A stretch of 64,000 nt of DNA, from the NCBI GenBank assembly GCA_029855935.1, contig JAGSHN010000004.1:1-64000 (forward strand), written 5' to 3'. The DNA is from Candidatus Thorarchaeota archaeon (GTDB lineage: Archaea; Asgardarchaeota; Thorarchaeia; Thorarchaeales; Thorarchaeaceae). A program made the translations under genes and the position numbers. Positions 51,376 through 59,948 of the stretch are shown here, one piece after another. Every line of letters starts with the position of its first letter. Position 1 is the first letter of the stretch. The notes beneath the pieces are model-generated. The model saw nothing but the letters and a program-made list of their open reading frames with translations, was not told the origin of the DNA and made no database searches.

Positions 51376-52096
51376 ACTGGCTGTCATCGCGAAGGTGCCT
51401 GACCAAGGTTTCCGTTGAGGCAATCCTGCACACACCGAGCGGGATACGCATCTGTTCAGCGAGGTCTATCGCGAGCCGGTCCACAGAGCTCGCTCCGTGA
51501 AGGACCACAAGTGAGGGCTTGAACTCCTGCGACCGTATCGCAATCATTGCGGCACGTCCGGTACTGACCCGGGTGAAGATGATACATCGTTCGGTAGTCG
51601 CGCCAAAGAGCTTGAGAAAAGCATCGCTATTCAGCTCCTTCACCGCGCGCTCGATGTCAACGAGAGTAAAGCCGTAGATGTCGCGATCAAGATACTGTGA
51701 GCCCGCTATCACATCGCAGTCGAGTATCTCACAGAACCTACGCGCCGTAATAGGCGAACTGAACTCCCTCATTGCGAGAACGATGTTCAGGTCGACAAGG
51801 TCGACATCCATCATACGACCATACGCGGAGATCACCTGACCGCCATTCTGTTCATCGAGTTCAAGAAGTGCCTGTACAAAGCGGCGAATTGTGGTAGTTC
51901 CTGGCGATTTCCTCCGACCAGACTCGTAGTCGCTGATGACACTGGGACTGATGTTGAGGTGGTCAGCAAGCGCCGCCTGAGGAATTCGAAATCGCTCTCG
52001 CCAGACACGCATCATGTGTCCCGGATGGTCGGAGAGAGCAATCTCACCAGCAATCCTTCGAGCAAGCTGTTCCCGGACAGTAGTATGTAGCGACAT
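51362..52096 (-). CDS. XRE-family transcriptional regulator with C-terminal domain
   Basis: The protein has about 244 residues when started at ATG 52096. The track's extra N-terminus has no support. An N-terminal helix-turn-helix FRIPQAALADHLNISPSVIS (about residues 38-57) is Cro/XRE-like. The C-terminal 160 residues (LVDLNIVLAMREFSSPITAR, then RCIIFTRVSTGRAAMIAI, ASSVDRLAIDLAEQ) look like a ligand-binding or partner domain and match an archaeal regulator family I recall without a firm name. Its 3' end overlaps pyrB by 14 bases. Confidence 0.8.
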   Translation of the reverse strand: MSLHTTVREQLARRIAGEIALSDHPGHMMRVWRERFRIPQAALADHLNISPSVISDYESGRRKSPGTTTIRRFVQALLELDEQNGGQVISAYGRMMDVDLVDLNIVLAMREFSSPITARRFCEILDCDVIAGSQYLDRDIYGFTLVDIERAVKELNSDAFLKLFGATTERCIIFTRVSTGRAAMIAIRSQEFKPSLVVLHGASSVDRLAIDLAEQMRIPLGVCRIASTETLVRHLRDDSQFNRG

Positions 52097-52235
52097 AGTG
52101 ACCACAAGTTCACCCGAGGCGCAGAGGCGAGATAGCACGCCAGCCCCGACTATAGCAGAGTAGTGGAGTGAGAGATAACGATTTCGGCAACGAAGAGCTG
52201 CACGGGCAGAGTTTCGCGGAGAAGTAGAGAGATGT

Positions 52236-52341
52236 TGGTGGGCCGGACGAGATTTGAACTCGCGACCTCTTGGATGCTTGCTCTGGGACAACAGTCACAG
52301 AGTCCCAAACCAAGCGTCATACCAAGCTAGACCACCGACCC
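52236..52341 (-). tRNA. tRNA-Pro (anticodon TGG), intron-containing
   Basis: On the minus strand the acceptor stem GGGTCGG/CCGGCCC forms with one wobble. The anticodon stem is CTTGG/CCAAG with mature loop TTTGGGT, anticodon TGG, and the T-arm GCGAG-TTCAAAT-CTCGT. Discriminator A is at 52239 and CCA is encoded at 52236-52238. A 29-nt intron (52275-52303) splits the loop after position 37. Confidence 0.93.
52275..52303 (-). other. tRNA-Pro intron (bulge-helix-bulge type)
   Basis: TTTG of the anticodon loop pairs with CAAG in the intron as the 4-bp central helix. The bulges are GGA and CAT, with splicing after the second base of each. The outer helix is CTTGG/CCAAG, and the inner helix CTCTG/CAGAG is perfect. 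This is a textbook bulge-helix-bulge at position 37/38. Confidence 0.92.
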
Positions 52342-52370
52342 ACGGTCTATCGTCTTCTCTTCACGATTTC

Positions 52371-52380
52371 GATATAAGAA
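52371..52380 (-). promoter_or_regulatory. TATA box of tRNA-Pro
   Basis: TTCTTATATC on the minus strand lies about 30 bases before the tRNA 5' end at 52341 and is a strong TATA match. Confidence 0.6.
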
Positions 52381-52411
52381 TAGCGGAGTCGACAGACCTT
52401 CATTAGTGGCC

Positions 52412-54712
52412 TCAACGAGGCGTCAGCTCTATCACGTGGGGCAGGCCATCATCGGACAGTGGTACCTCGGTGTATCGCTCCTTGATCACGCTGTCTGTGG
52501 GCCGACCGTCGACATATGCGATGAATTGTTCTCCAGAGACCGCACGGAACTGGACCCGAATCCTGCGAGAGGGCGGAACCCAAGCACCCAATCGCTGTCC
52601 GAGCGAGAGGCGATAGCCGCCAGAGGAGGTTGTCTCGAACCTCATGGGAGTGACCGAGTGATTGCCCACATTGGATATTCCATCATCCTCGAAGAACACG
52701 AATTCAGAACTGCCTCCGGGAAATGCCCACAATATCAGGTCGCCCTGATCCTCGCCTGTGTGCTGCACAACTCGTCCAGTAGGAATGATATGACCACCAC
52801 GAACAAACACCGGGACCACGCGCAAAGGCGCCTCGACAGTCAAATGTGTCGGGCCTATGATGTGCTCATCGGTCCAGAGTGAGTACCAGATGCCTCGTGG
52901 GAAGTACACCTCTCTAGACTCCATGCCGGGCCTGACAATGGGGGCGACCATGAGCGCAGGGCCCACCATAAACTGATCATCGAGAGCATATGTCGTGACA
53001 TCATCCTGAAACTCAAGCACGAGGGGGCGCATTATTGGGCAGCCAGTCGTGTGGGCCTCCCACGCCAACGAATAGAGATATCGCAGTAGACTATACCTGA
53101 GATCGATAGCTTGCCGAATGATGTCCTCTACCTCTGGTCCAAACAGCCACGGCTCCTGACGCGCAGATGAGATGTTAGAATGGTTTCTGAAGAATGGGTA
53201 GAAGCAGCCCACCTGATACCAGCGGGCCAACAGATCTCCCGTCACGTCGTCCCAGAACCCACCAACATCCGCACCACATATGGGTACACCGGAGAGCCCA
53301 AGATTGAGAAGCATTGGAATGGAGAGACGAAGATGTTCCCAAGATGACCTGTTGTCACCAGTCCACGTGGCCGCATATCGCTGGTAGCCTGCAAAGCCCG
53401 AGCGGGTGAGTATAAATGGCCTCTGAGAGGGACGAAGCCGTTTGAGCCCATCAAATGTAGATATCGTCATATGAAGGCCATAGAGATTCCTAAGACGCGG
53501 CTCCCAGGGTCGCCCCTCAGAGTCGACCACGTTGCGCATAGAATACTCCTCTCGAAGACCGACATAGATGCAGTTGCTGGGTTCATTCATGTCAAGCCAG
53601 CTGCTCAGCGATGTCATTGAGAGACGCTCGTATTTTGAGGCGAACCACTCTCTCACCTCGCTGCGGGAGAAATCCGGAAAGACTGTTTCACCGGGCCAGA
53701 CGAGCCCCACATAGACGGATCCGTCACGATTCCTCAAGAAGTAGTCACTTGCCAAGCCCTCGTCGTAGAGGTCAAAGCCCTCCTCCTTCTTGACGCCGGG
53801 ATCGATGATTGTCATGACTTGAAATCCCATCTGGCCGAGGCGAGCAACAAAGTCGGAGGGGTCGGGGAACACTTGTCTGTCCCAAGTGAATATGCGGTAC
53901 CCGTCCATATAGGCGATGTCCAGCACCAGTGTATCACAGGGAATCGCCCGACGACGGTACTCTCTGGCGAGACTCAAGATGTCGTCCTCACTCTCGTACT
54001 CCATCCAGCGTGAGTGCTGATGCCCCATCGCCCACCGAGGCACGAGGTGCGGCCTCCCAGTCAGACTGGTATATGCATCAATCACGTCTCTCATCCGCGG
54101 GCCGACGAAGACATAGTAGTCCAGTGGACCATCGGGCGCCCCGAATGCGTAGTGTCCGGCAGATGTCGATGCTAGGTCAAAGAAGGTACGATACGAGTTG
54201 TCAAGGAATACCCCATGCGCCCTACCGTCCCGAAGAACAATGAAGAATGGAATGGACTGATAGAGAGGATCGGAGTCAGGGCCGTATTCGGGGTCGTCTG
54301 TATTCCACATCTCATAGTAGAGACCACGCTTGTCGAGACCGTGCGCCTTCTCACCAAGACCATAGAATCTCTCCTCACCAAGCATTGTCCTTCTGCAGAC
54401 GAATCCGCTCTCAGTCCACTCTATCCCGCCCGTGGTGTCATCCTCGGCAATCACGGTCCCCGTGGAGTCTCTCAACACAATCCGGAGCGGTGCGAACTCC
54501 AACGTGAGGGACAGGTCCGGGGTTCTGAGATGCCACGCAGTATCACCCTTGGACACCTCGCATGTGGTCTCTGTACCAAGTCCGACCACTGACCAAGACG
54601 GCTCTCCACGCAACACATCGCTCCGCGATGCCTGAACACGTATTGTGCGCGATGACACTACCGTGATGCGAAGACGACCCGCATCCAGCTCGAAATCGAA
54701 GGCGCGGCCCAT
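52412..54712 (-). CDS. GH31 family alpha-glucosidase-like enzyme
   Basis: The product has about 766 residues when started at ATG 54712, which follows GGTGAGG. The track's longer start overlaps the neighbouring ftr region and is unlikely. It has the N-terminal galactose-mutarotase-like domain, then the (beta/alpha)8 barrel. WLDMNEPSN carries the nucleophile Asp and TWTGDNRSSWEHL the acid-base Asp. VLDIAYMDGYRIFTWD and HSRWMEYESEDDILSLA are also GH31 signatures. Members hydrolyse alpha-glucosides or related sugars. No signal peptide, so it is intracellular and may act on glycogen or oligosaccharides. Confidence 0.93.
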   Translation of the reverse strand: MGRAFDFELDAGRLRITVVSSRTIRVQASRSDVLRGEPSWSVVGLGTETTCEVSKGDTAWHLRTPDLSLTLEFAPLRIVLRDSTGTVIAEDDTTGGIEWTESGFVCRRTMLGEERFYGLGEKAHGLDKRGLYYEMWNTDDPEYGPDSDPLYQSIPFFIVLRDGRAHGVFLDNSYRTFFDLASTSAGHYAFGAPDGPLDYYVFVGPRMRDVIDAYTSLTGRPHLVPRWAMGHQHSRWMEYESEDDILSLAREYRRRAIPCDTLVLDIAYMDGYRIFTWDRQVFPDPSDFVARLGQMGFQVMTIIDPGVKKEEGFDLYDEGLASDYFLRNRDGSVYVGLVWPGETVFPDFSRSEVREWFASKYERLSMTSLSSWLDMNEPSNCIYVGLREEYSMRNVVDSEGRPWEPRLRNLYGLHMTISTFDGLKRLRPSQRPFILTRSGFAGYQRYAATWTGDNRSSWEHLRLSIPMLLNLGLSGVPICGADVGGFWDDVTGDLLARWYQVGCFYPFFRNHSNISSARQEPWLFGPEVEDIIRQAIDLRYSLLRYLYSLAWEAHTTGCPIMRPLVLEFQDDVTTYALDDQFMVGPALMVAPIVRPGMESREVYFPRGIWYSLWTDEHIIGPTHLTVEAPLRVVPVFVRGGHIIPTGRVVQHTGEDQGDLILWAFPGGSSEFVFFEDDGISNVGNHSVTPMRFETTSSGGYRLSLGQRLGAWVPPSRRIRVQFRAVSGEQFIAYVDGRPTDSVIKERYTEVPLSDDGLPHVIELTPR

Positions 54713-54862
54713 CGCATCTGATGCCTCACCGCGGTATCGGACCACTATCACAGTAGACCACTCAATCACGGTTTGGAGTGCTCTCTTTTTTCGCTTTTGA
54801 CTGGCAATCATCTTGGTCATCAAGCGTAATGCCCCATCTGAAATGGCATCCCTCAGCGTGCC

Positions 54863-55807
54863 ATGAGAACTGAGAAAAGGCGCTGCCGCACACAGTTTCA
54901 CCTGGTGATCTCAATTCGACGTAACAATGTGATCATCGATGACACCTTTGCCGAGGCCTTCTCAATGCACATGAACAGGACGATAATCACTGCATATAGT
55001 GCAGAGTGGGCACGAGTGACCGCCCTTGAAGCTACTGGCTTTGGAACCTCTGTCATAATGGCGCCTGCAGAGGCAGGCGTTGAGCGTGTCCTCGGTCCAG
55101 AGGAAACCCCCGATGGAAGGCCTGGTATTGGAGTGATCTTTGCGACAGCGAAGAAGGGCGACTTGGAACAACAGCTGGTTGCACGACTCAGTCAGTGCGT
55201 CCTCACGAGTCCAACGGCCTGCGCCTATGATGACACTCCTGATCCACGAGAAACATATCCTGTGGGACGCAAGATTGCACTATTCGGCGACGGATATCAG
55301 ACAAAGAAAGGACCGATTGGTGGTCGCGTTCTGTGGCTCGTGCCAAGAATGAGTGGGACCTTTGTCATCCAAGAGGGATTTGGACGCACAAAGGGTGTTG
55401 CTGGGGGAAACATCATCTACTTTTGCAAGGACGTAGAAACGGGAATGACAAGTGGTAGGGCTGCTGTACAGGCAATCGAACGGATCGAGGGCGCATACAC
55501 CCCATTTCCGGGAGGGCTTGTCGGCTCTGGCTCAAAGATTGGTTCAAAGTATGGTCTTCCTGCGTCAACGAACGAACGGTTCTGTCCCACAATCAGGACA
55601 CTCGTTGAGGAATCGGAGGTGCCGCCGGAATGCAACTTTGTCGTCGAGATAGTCATCAATGGTCTGAGTGAAACGGTCGTGCGGCGGGCTATGCGTGTCG
55701 CCATTGAAACCGTCTGCGAGTATCCCGGCGTCATCCGGGTCACAGCAGGCAACTTTGGAGGAAAACTAGGCAAGTATATGATTCCCTTGCACGAGTTGCT
55801 CAGGTAA
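54863..55807 (+). CDS. ftr: Formylmethanofuran-tetrahydromethanopterin formyltransferase
   Basis: The 314-residue protein matches Ftr: IIDDTFAEAFSMHMNRTIIT, AGVERVLGPEETPDGRPGI, TGMTSGRAAVQAIERIEGAY, and SKYGLPASTNERFCPT. Ftr moves formyl between methanofuran and H4MPT. Homologues begin just before the DDTFAEAF motif, so a GTG at 54905 fits better, but the ATG at 54863 is the first Met. It is separated from fwdC and mch by a tRNA and an orphan gene. The neighbours show partial C1 clustering. Confidence 0.93.
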   Translation: MRTEKRRCRTQFHLVISIRRNNVIIDDTFAEAFSMHMNRTIITAYSAEWARVTALEATGFGTSVIMAPAEAGVERVLGPEETPDGRPGIGVIFATAKKGDLEQQLVARLSQCVLTSPTACAYDDTPDPRETYPVGRKIALFGDGYQTKKGPIGGRVLWLVPRMSGTFVIQEGFGRTKGVAGGNIIYFCKDVETGMTSGRAAVQAIERIEGAYTPFPGGLVGSGSKIGSKYGLPASTNERFCPTIRTLVEESEVPPECNFVVEIVINGLSETVVRRAMRVAIETVCEYPGVIRVTAGNFGGKLGKYMIPLHELLR

Positions 55808-55882
55808 GCCGCATATCAGCCAACACAGCGGAATCGGGGAAGGACCATTATACGTCAAGAGCACCTCAACAATGTCAGAAAG

Positions 55883-55889
55883 CTTTATC
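55883..55889 (+). promoter_or_regulatory. TATA box of tRNA-Thr
   Basis: CTTTATC lies about 30 bases before the tRNA at 55917 and is the clearest TATA-like stretch in this gap. Confidence 0.55.
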
Positions 55890-55916
55890 TCAGATTCGCA
55901 GACAGCCTCTTGCGGT

Positions 55917-55994
55917 GCCCCAGTAGCTTAGCCCGGTTAGATCGCCTCCTTGGTAAGGAGGAGGCCGCGGGTTCAAATCCCGCCTGGGGCTCCA
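55917..55994 (+). tRNA. tRNA-Thr (anticodon GGT)
   Basis: The acceptor stem GCCCCAG/CTGGGGC is perfect. Anticodon stem CCTCC/GGAGG has loop TTGGTAA with anticodon GGT (reads ACC), and the T-arm is GCGGG-TTCAAAT-CCCGC. The D-stem has one mismatch. Discriminator T is at 55991 and CCA is encoded at 55992-55994. There is no intron. Confidence 0.94.
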
Positions 55995-56030
55995 CCATCT
56001 AGTTTTGTATCTCATCTGCTGTAGGACGTT

Positions 56031-56246
56031 CTAGTGAAGCCGGCGCCTCTTACCGCGAAGGAGCATCAGACGCTGTGCCTCTTCCGCGCCAACAAGCCTC
56101 GTAAGCTCTCTGCGCGCACGATCTTCGTCAGGCTCAGCCAACCATCTCTCCACCTCTTTCCTCAATGCGGGAGAGAGGTCTTGGGCCAGCTTCTTCGCCC
56201 TACCCTTCTTATCAAGGTCGAAATCGTCAGGTCCGAGAAGACTCAT
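56031..56246 (-). CDS. Small helical protein of unknown function
   Basis: The 71-residue protein (ATG 56246; the track has three more residues) is charged and helical: MSLLGPDDFDLDKKGRAKK, then LSPALRKEVERWLAEPDEDR, ending in a basic RGKRRRLH tail. No family is recognised. It may be a nucleic-acid-binding or assembly protein. It is divergent from fwdC and shares the short AT-rich gap GGGTTTTATCAG, which could serve both strands. Confidence 0.6.
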   Translation of the reverse strand: MSLLGPDDFDLDKKGRAKKLAQDLSPALRKEVERWLAEPDEDRARRELTRLVGAEEAQRLMLLRGKRRRLH

Positions 56247-56341
56247 TCTAATCACTATTCACTCTGCAGTACGAGAATATGACCTTTGGCATCGGGCAGA
56301 GGGGACAAGGGTTTTATCAGAACGACTAATCGGAGTGACTG

Positions 56342-57214
56342 GTGCACTCTCCTGTGACAGTTACACTGCGAATCAGAGAGCCGCCCGATATCCCCATCGA
56401 GGCGGAAACAATCAGACCACGACTGTTCGTCGGAAAGAGTCTCTCAGAGATAGAGCGACTCCCAATACGGCAGGGAAATGCAACGAGGTGCCTGTCGGAT
56501 TTCTTCGATGTTACAGGACAGACAGCATTCACCCCGGAGGAGATGACCATTGTCGTGGAGGGTGACCTGAAACGCGTGAAGATGATAGGCGCGGGGATGG
56601 ATGGTGGCAGAATCAAGGTCAATGGAGATGTCGGGATGTATCTTGGCATGCGGATGCAGGCAGGGCGCATCGTTGTCAGAGGCTCCGTGGGATCTTGGGC
56701 TGCAGCCGAGATGAGTGGGGGGAACATTCAGATTGAGGGCGATGCAGGAGACTATCTGTGCGCGGCACTCAGAGGGAGTACAGAAGGGATGCGTGGAGGC
56801 AGGGTCTACGTTGCAGGGTCTGCCGGACGAGTGATGGCGGCAAACATGCGGAGAGGATTCATTGTCATCCGTGGTGATGTCGGAGAGATGGCTGGTGCTG
56901 GTATGCGTGGAGGTACGATAGTCGTGTGCGGACGGCTCTCTCAGCGTGCGGGTGTCCATGGCACCCGGGGGATGGTCTTCGTAATGGGAGAGGTAACATC
57001 ACTGCCACCCACCTTCAGATATAGTGGGACTGGGCCGAGTGAGTTCATCCCCTATTACCTGAGATATGTTGCCTCCCGAAGACCGGACTTTGTGGAGAAT
57101 GTCGACTACACAGAGGACTGGATAAAGTTTCAAGGGGACTTCGCAGAGGACACGCCACGAATGGAGGTATTTGCAGCGAGCAAGGACAACGAACATCTGA
57201 TATCAGGGGTGTGA
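56342..57214 (+). CDS. fwdC: Formylmethanofuran dehydrogenase subunit C-like protein
   Basis: The 290-residue protein has the FwdC/FmdC beta-helix built of GxxxGxxMxxGxIxVxG repeats (KMIGAGMDGGRIKVNGDVG ... GMRMQAGRIVVRGSVG ... AGAGMRGGTIVVCGR). It is one subunit of formylmethanofuran dehydrogenase, which reduces CO2 to formylmethanofuran or runs in reverse. The related GltB C-terminal domain has the same repeats, but the flanking context (mch next) favours FwdC. The start is GTG 56342 after GGAGTGACT. The other subunits (A, B, D) are not nearby. mch follows in four bases. Confidence 0.88.
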   Translation: MHSPVTVTLRIREPPDIPIEAETIRPRLFVGKSLSEIERLPIRQGNATRCLSDFFDVTGQTAFTPEEMTIVVEGDLKRVKMIGAGMDGGRIKVNGDVGMYLGMRMQAGRIVVRGSVGSWAAAEMSGGNIQIEGDAGDYLCAALRGSTEGMRGGRVYVAGSAGRVMAANMRRGFIVIRGDVGEMAGAGMRGGTIVVCGRLSQRAGVHGTRGMVFVMGEVTSLPPTFRYSGTGPSEFIPYYLRYVASRRPDFVENVDYTEDWIKFQGDFAEDTPRMEVFAASKDNEHLISGV

Positions 57215-57218
57215 CACC

Positions 57219-58181
57219 TTGATTAGCGTGAGTGAGGGTGGGCTTCAGAAAATTCAGGAGATTATGGACAGCCATGAGAAACTCAACTGTAGGGTGATAG
57301 AGCAGGACAATGGTGTCACCGTTGTCGACGCGGGTGTGAGCGTCGAGGGCTGCACGGAGTTGGGACGGCTGATAGGCGAACTCTGTCTTGGGGGGCAGGG
57401 GGCTGTGAGACTTTCGCAGGCCCACATAGGAGAGCTGACTTTGCCAGCAGTAGTGGTCGCTGTGGGGGAGGCCCCGATTGCAACACTAGGCTGCCAGTTC
57501 GCGGGGTGGAGAATCAAGGTCGGCGACTTCTTTGCGATGGCCTCAGGACCTGCACGGGCAGTTGCCCGCGTGGAAGCAGAGTTGTTCGAAGAGCTCGACT
57601 ACAGTGACGACGCCGATCGGACGGTTGTCTTCCTTGAGGCATCGCAGCTGCCAAGTCAGGATGTCACCAGCTACATTGCCAGTGAGTGTGAAATCTCACC
57701 GGAGGGCCTCTACTGTGTTGTTGCCCCAACAGCGAGCATTGCAGGTTCTGTCCAGATATCATCACGGATAGTGGAGGTCGCAGTCCACAAGCTCCATATG
57801 CTCGGATTCGATGTGAAACGCATTCGGCGTGGACAGGGCGTCGCGCCAATCGCGCCAGTGGCGAGGACGGATGCAAAAGCAATGGGGCTGACCAATGACT
57901 GTATACTGTACGGAGGAAGAGCGTATCTCTACGTGGTCGGCGAGGAGGGAGAGGACCTTGAGAGGTTGGTGAAACAATGCCCCTCAAGTGCATCGGAACA
58001 GTACGGTCGGCCGTTCTACGAACTGTTCAAGTCGGTGGGCTTTGACTTCTATAAGGTTGACCCGATGCTGTTCAGCCCCGCAGAAATCACGCTCATCGAT
58101 GTGACGACTCGAGAGGGATACGTCGCAGGAGAGGTGAATCCGGAGGTCTTGAAGAGGTCTTTGGAAACATACGGACAGTAG
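57219..58181 (+). CDS. mch: Methenyl-H4MPT cyclohydrolase
   Basis: The 320-residue protein matches Mch. It has CRVIEQDNGVTVVDAGV at the start, GWRIKVGDFFAMASGPARAV, the cyclohydrolase signature VVAPTASIAGSVQISSRIVE, and NDCILYGGRAYLYV. It interconverts formyl- and methenyl-H4MPT. The start is TTG 57219, four bases after fwdC, so they are in one operon. A MoaD-like gene follows. Confidence 0.94.
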   Translation: MISVSEGGLQKIQEIMDSHEKLNCRVIEQDNGVTVVDAGVSVEGCTELGRLIGELCLGGQGAVRLSQAHIGELTLPAVVVAVGEAPIATLGCQFAGWRIKVGDFFAMASGPARAVARVEAELFEELDYSDDADRTVVFLEASQLPSQDVTSYIASECEISPEGLYCVVAPTASIAGSVQISSRIVEVAVHKLHMLGFDVKRIRRGQGVAPIAPVARTDAKAMGLTNDCILYGGRAYLYVVGEEGEDLERLVKQCPSSASEQYGRPFYELFKSVGFDFYKVDPMLFSPAEITLIDVTTREGYVAGEVNPEVLKRSLETYGQ

Positions 58182-58255
58182 AGGTGGCCGCAATACATTC
58201 TAGGAGCACAAGTCGCGAGCTGAGGGGCGACGGCGACGAGAGGTGAGAGGGCCAG

Positions 58256-58540
58256 TTGATAGTCACTGTGCGAATGAGAGGACCACTAGCGGAAACTGTC
58301 GGTGGAGATGGGCAGATAGAGATGAAGATAGATGAGGAAAACGCGAAACTGAGAGATCTTCTCACAGAGATCATATCAACCATTGAGGCCATAGGTGCTG
58401 TCTGGCGCTCGGCCGACGAGATTCTGCGTGATGCGCTAGTTCTCAGAAACAACACGGATGTCAGTCTCACCGGAGGACTGGACACAGTTCTCCAAGAGGG
58501 CGACTCGATAGTCATCCTGCCACTGGTACACGGAGGCTAG
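58256..58540 (+). CDS. MoaD/ThiS-like ubiquitin-fold protein
   Basis: The 94-residue beta-grasp protein ends in a HGG motif, the double glycine that is activated by adenylation in MoaD, ThiS and archaeal SAMP proteins. It begins VTVRMRGPLAETVGG and has a strand DSIVILPLVHGG. It could supply sulfur to molybdopterin, which formylmethanofuran dehydrogenase needs, or act as a protein modifier. The start is TTG. It overlaps the convergent korC gene by four bases. Confidence 0.8.
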   Translation: MIVTVRMRGPLAETVGGDGQIEMKIDEENAKLRDLLTEIISTIEAIGAVWRSADEILRDALVLRNNTDVSLTGGLDTVLQEGDSIVILPLVHGG

Positions 58541-59061
58541 ACGAGCGCGGCCCCTCTATGCAGGCCGAGAGTGTTGATTTCTATTGTCCGTTCGGGGACA
58601 AGGTCACGAAGCGCCGACTCTAGGGCATCTAGGGTCACTACTTTGGAAACCTCTGCCAAGGCACCGAGCATCACCATGTTCGAAACCATCCTTGAGCCGA
58701 GGCCGTCAGCTGTGCGCATGGCTGGCACGGGGACTACTCTGAAGTCATCGCAGTCGTGGCACTGGACCAAGTCAGGATCGACTATCAGGGTACTATGGGG
58801 CTTTGCACCCTCCACATATATGTCAAATGCCTTCTGGGACATAAATATGCTATAGTCAGCTCTGATCACCTTCGGATAACGAATGGGAGTGTCACTGATT
58901 ATTACCTCGCTCTTCGCGGCGGTGCCTCTCGCCTCAGAGCCGTAGCTCTGCGTCTGTACAGCATCGAGGCCGCTGTAAACGACGGCGGCGTGGCCGAGTA
59001 CCACACCAGCCAAGACAACGCCCATCCCACCAGTTCCCGCGATACGAATCTCAGTTCTCAT
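58537..59061 (-). CDS. korC: 2-oxoacid:ferredoxin oxidoreductase, gamma subunit
   Basis: The 174-residue protein (ATG 59061) matches the gamma chain of 2-oxoacid:ferredoxin oxidoreductases: IRIAGTGGMGVVLAGVVLGH at the start, TQSYGSEARGTAAKSEVIIS, then SNMVMLGALAEVSKVVTLDAL. It works with the beta subunit encoded just upstream. Substrate is likely 2-oxoglutarate by resemblance to KorC. It ends in a four-base convergent overlap with the MoaD-like gene. Confidence 0.92.
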   Translation of the reverse strand: MRTEIRIAGTGGMGVVLAGVVLGHAAVVYSGLDAVQTQSYGSEARGTAAKSEVIISDTPIRYPKVIRADYSIFMSQKAFDIYVEGAKPHSTLIVDPDLVQCHDCDDFRVVPVPAMRTADGLGSRMVSNMVMLGALAEVSKVVTLDALESALRDLVPERTIEINTLGLHRGAALV

Positions 59062-59079
59062 CAAGGATGCACTCCCATC

Positions 59080-59898
59080 TCACGACGATAGTAGGCCGAG
59101 GGACTCCAGAAGGCTCACATCCTCTCTGTCGGCAAACTCGCCGAGGTCTTGGCCCATCTTGGTCGGAACAGATGGGGTCAGCGGCTGTCCCCGCTTCCTG
59201 ACTGGCAGTTGTTTAAACCACTTTATCATATCGGGGGCCTGCCCCGCGCCAGTCCGCCGACCATATGCGGTGGGACACTGACTGAGAATCTCGATAAAGG
59301 AGAATCCCTTGCGCTCCAGAGCCTTTCGAATTGAACGTGATGCCTGAATTGGGTGAGCTGTGGTCCACCGTGCAACATAGTTGGCGCCTGCAGCAGCAAC
59401 GAGACGTGCGAGGTCAAACGGCCGCTCAGGATTGCCATATGGTGACGTCGTTGTTCTGTCACCAGTGAAAGTTGTTGGAGCAACCTGCCCGCCCGTCATC
59501 CCATAGATGAAGTTCGTGGAGCATATGACGGTGATGTCAAGGTTTCTTCGCGCAGCGTGAATCAGATGATTGCCGCCGATGGCAGCGAGATCACCATCAC
59601 CACTGATGACGACGACAGTCAGCTCAGGTCGAGCAAGCTTCAGTCCTGTTGCGAAGGCAATGGCACGCCCGTGCGTCGTGTGGAGGGTGTCTGCATTAAA
59701 GTGAGGGGACGGTATCCACGCTCCACAGCCGATACCTGACACGAAGGCGAATCCGCTGAGGTCCTCATGGCCGAGATCGTGGACAGCCTTCAGAAAGGCA
59801 TTGGCAATAATTCCGTTGCCACAACCGGGACAAAACGGCGTGGGGAGGGCCTTTTCACGTAGGTACCGACGCGCGAAATGATGATTCGAAACTACCAC
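59080..59898 (-). CDS. korB: 2-oxoacid:ferredoxin oxidoreductase, beta subunit
   Basis: The 272-residue protein binds thiamine pyrophosphate: FCPGCGNGIIANAFLKAV holds Cys for a [4Fe-4S] cluster, GIGCGAW, then the TPP motif VVISGDGDLAAIGGNHLIHA, and NFIYGMTGGQVAPTT. It starts at GTG 59898 after GAGGT. The alpha (korA) and delta (korD) genes are not upstream: the next 369 bases hold no gene. They may lie elsewhere, so the complex cannot be completed from this window. Confidence 0.93.
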   Translation of the reverse strand: MVVSNHHFARRYLREKALPTPFCPGCGNGIIANAFLKAVHDLGHEDLSGFAFVSGIGCGAWIPSPHFNADTLHTTHGRAIAFATGLKLARPELTVVVISGDGDLAAIGGNHLIHAARRNLDITVICSTNFIYGMTGGQVAPTTFTGDRTTTSPYGNPERPFDLARLVAAAGANYVARWTTAHPIQASRSIRKALERKGFSFIEILSQCPTAYGRRTGAGQAPDMIKWFKQLPVRKRGQPLTPSVPTKMGQDLGEFADREDVSLLESLGLLSS

Positions 59899-59938
59899 TG
59901 TGATGACCTCGCTTTCGCTCTCTGGCCGCTCAATCCGT

Positions 59939-59946
59939 GTTAATAA
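59939..59946 (-). promoter_or_regulatory. TATA box of korB-korC
   Basis: TTATTAAC on the minus strand places the transcript start near 59917, about 19 bases before the korB GTG. Confidence 0.5.
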
Positions 59947-59948
59947 CT

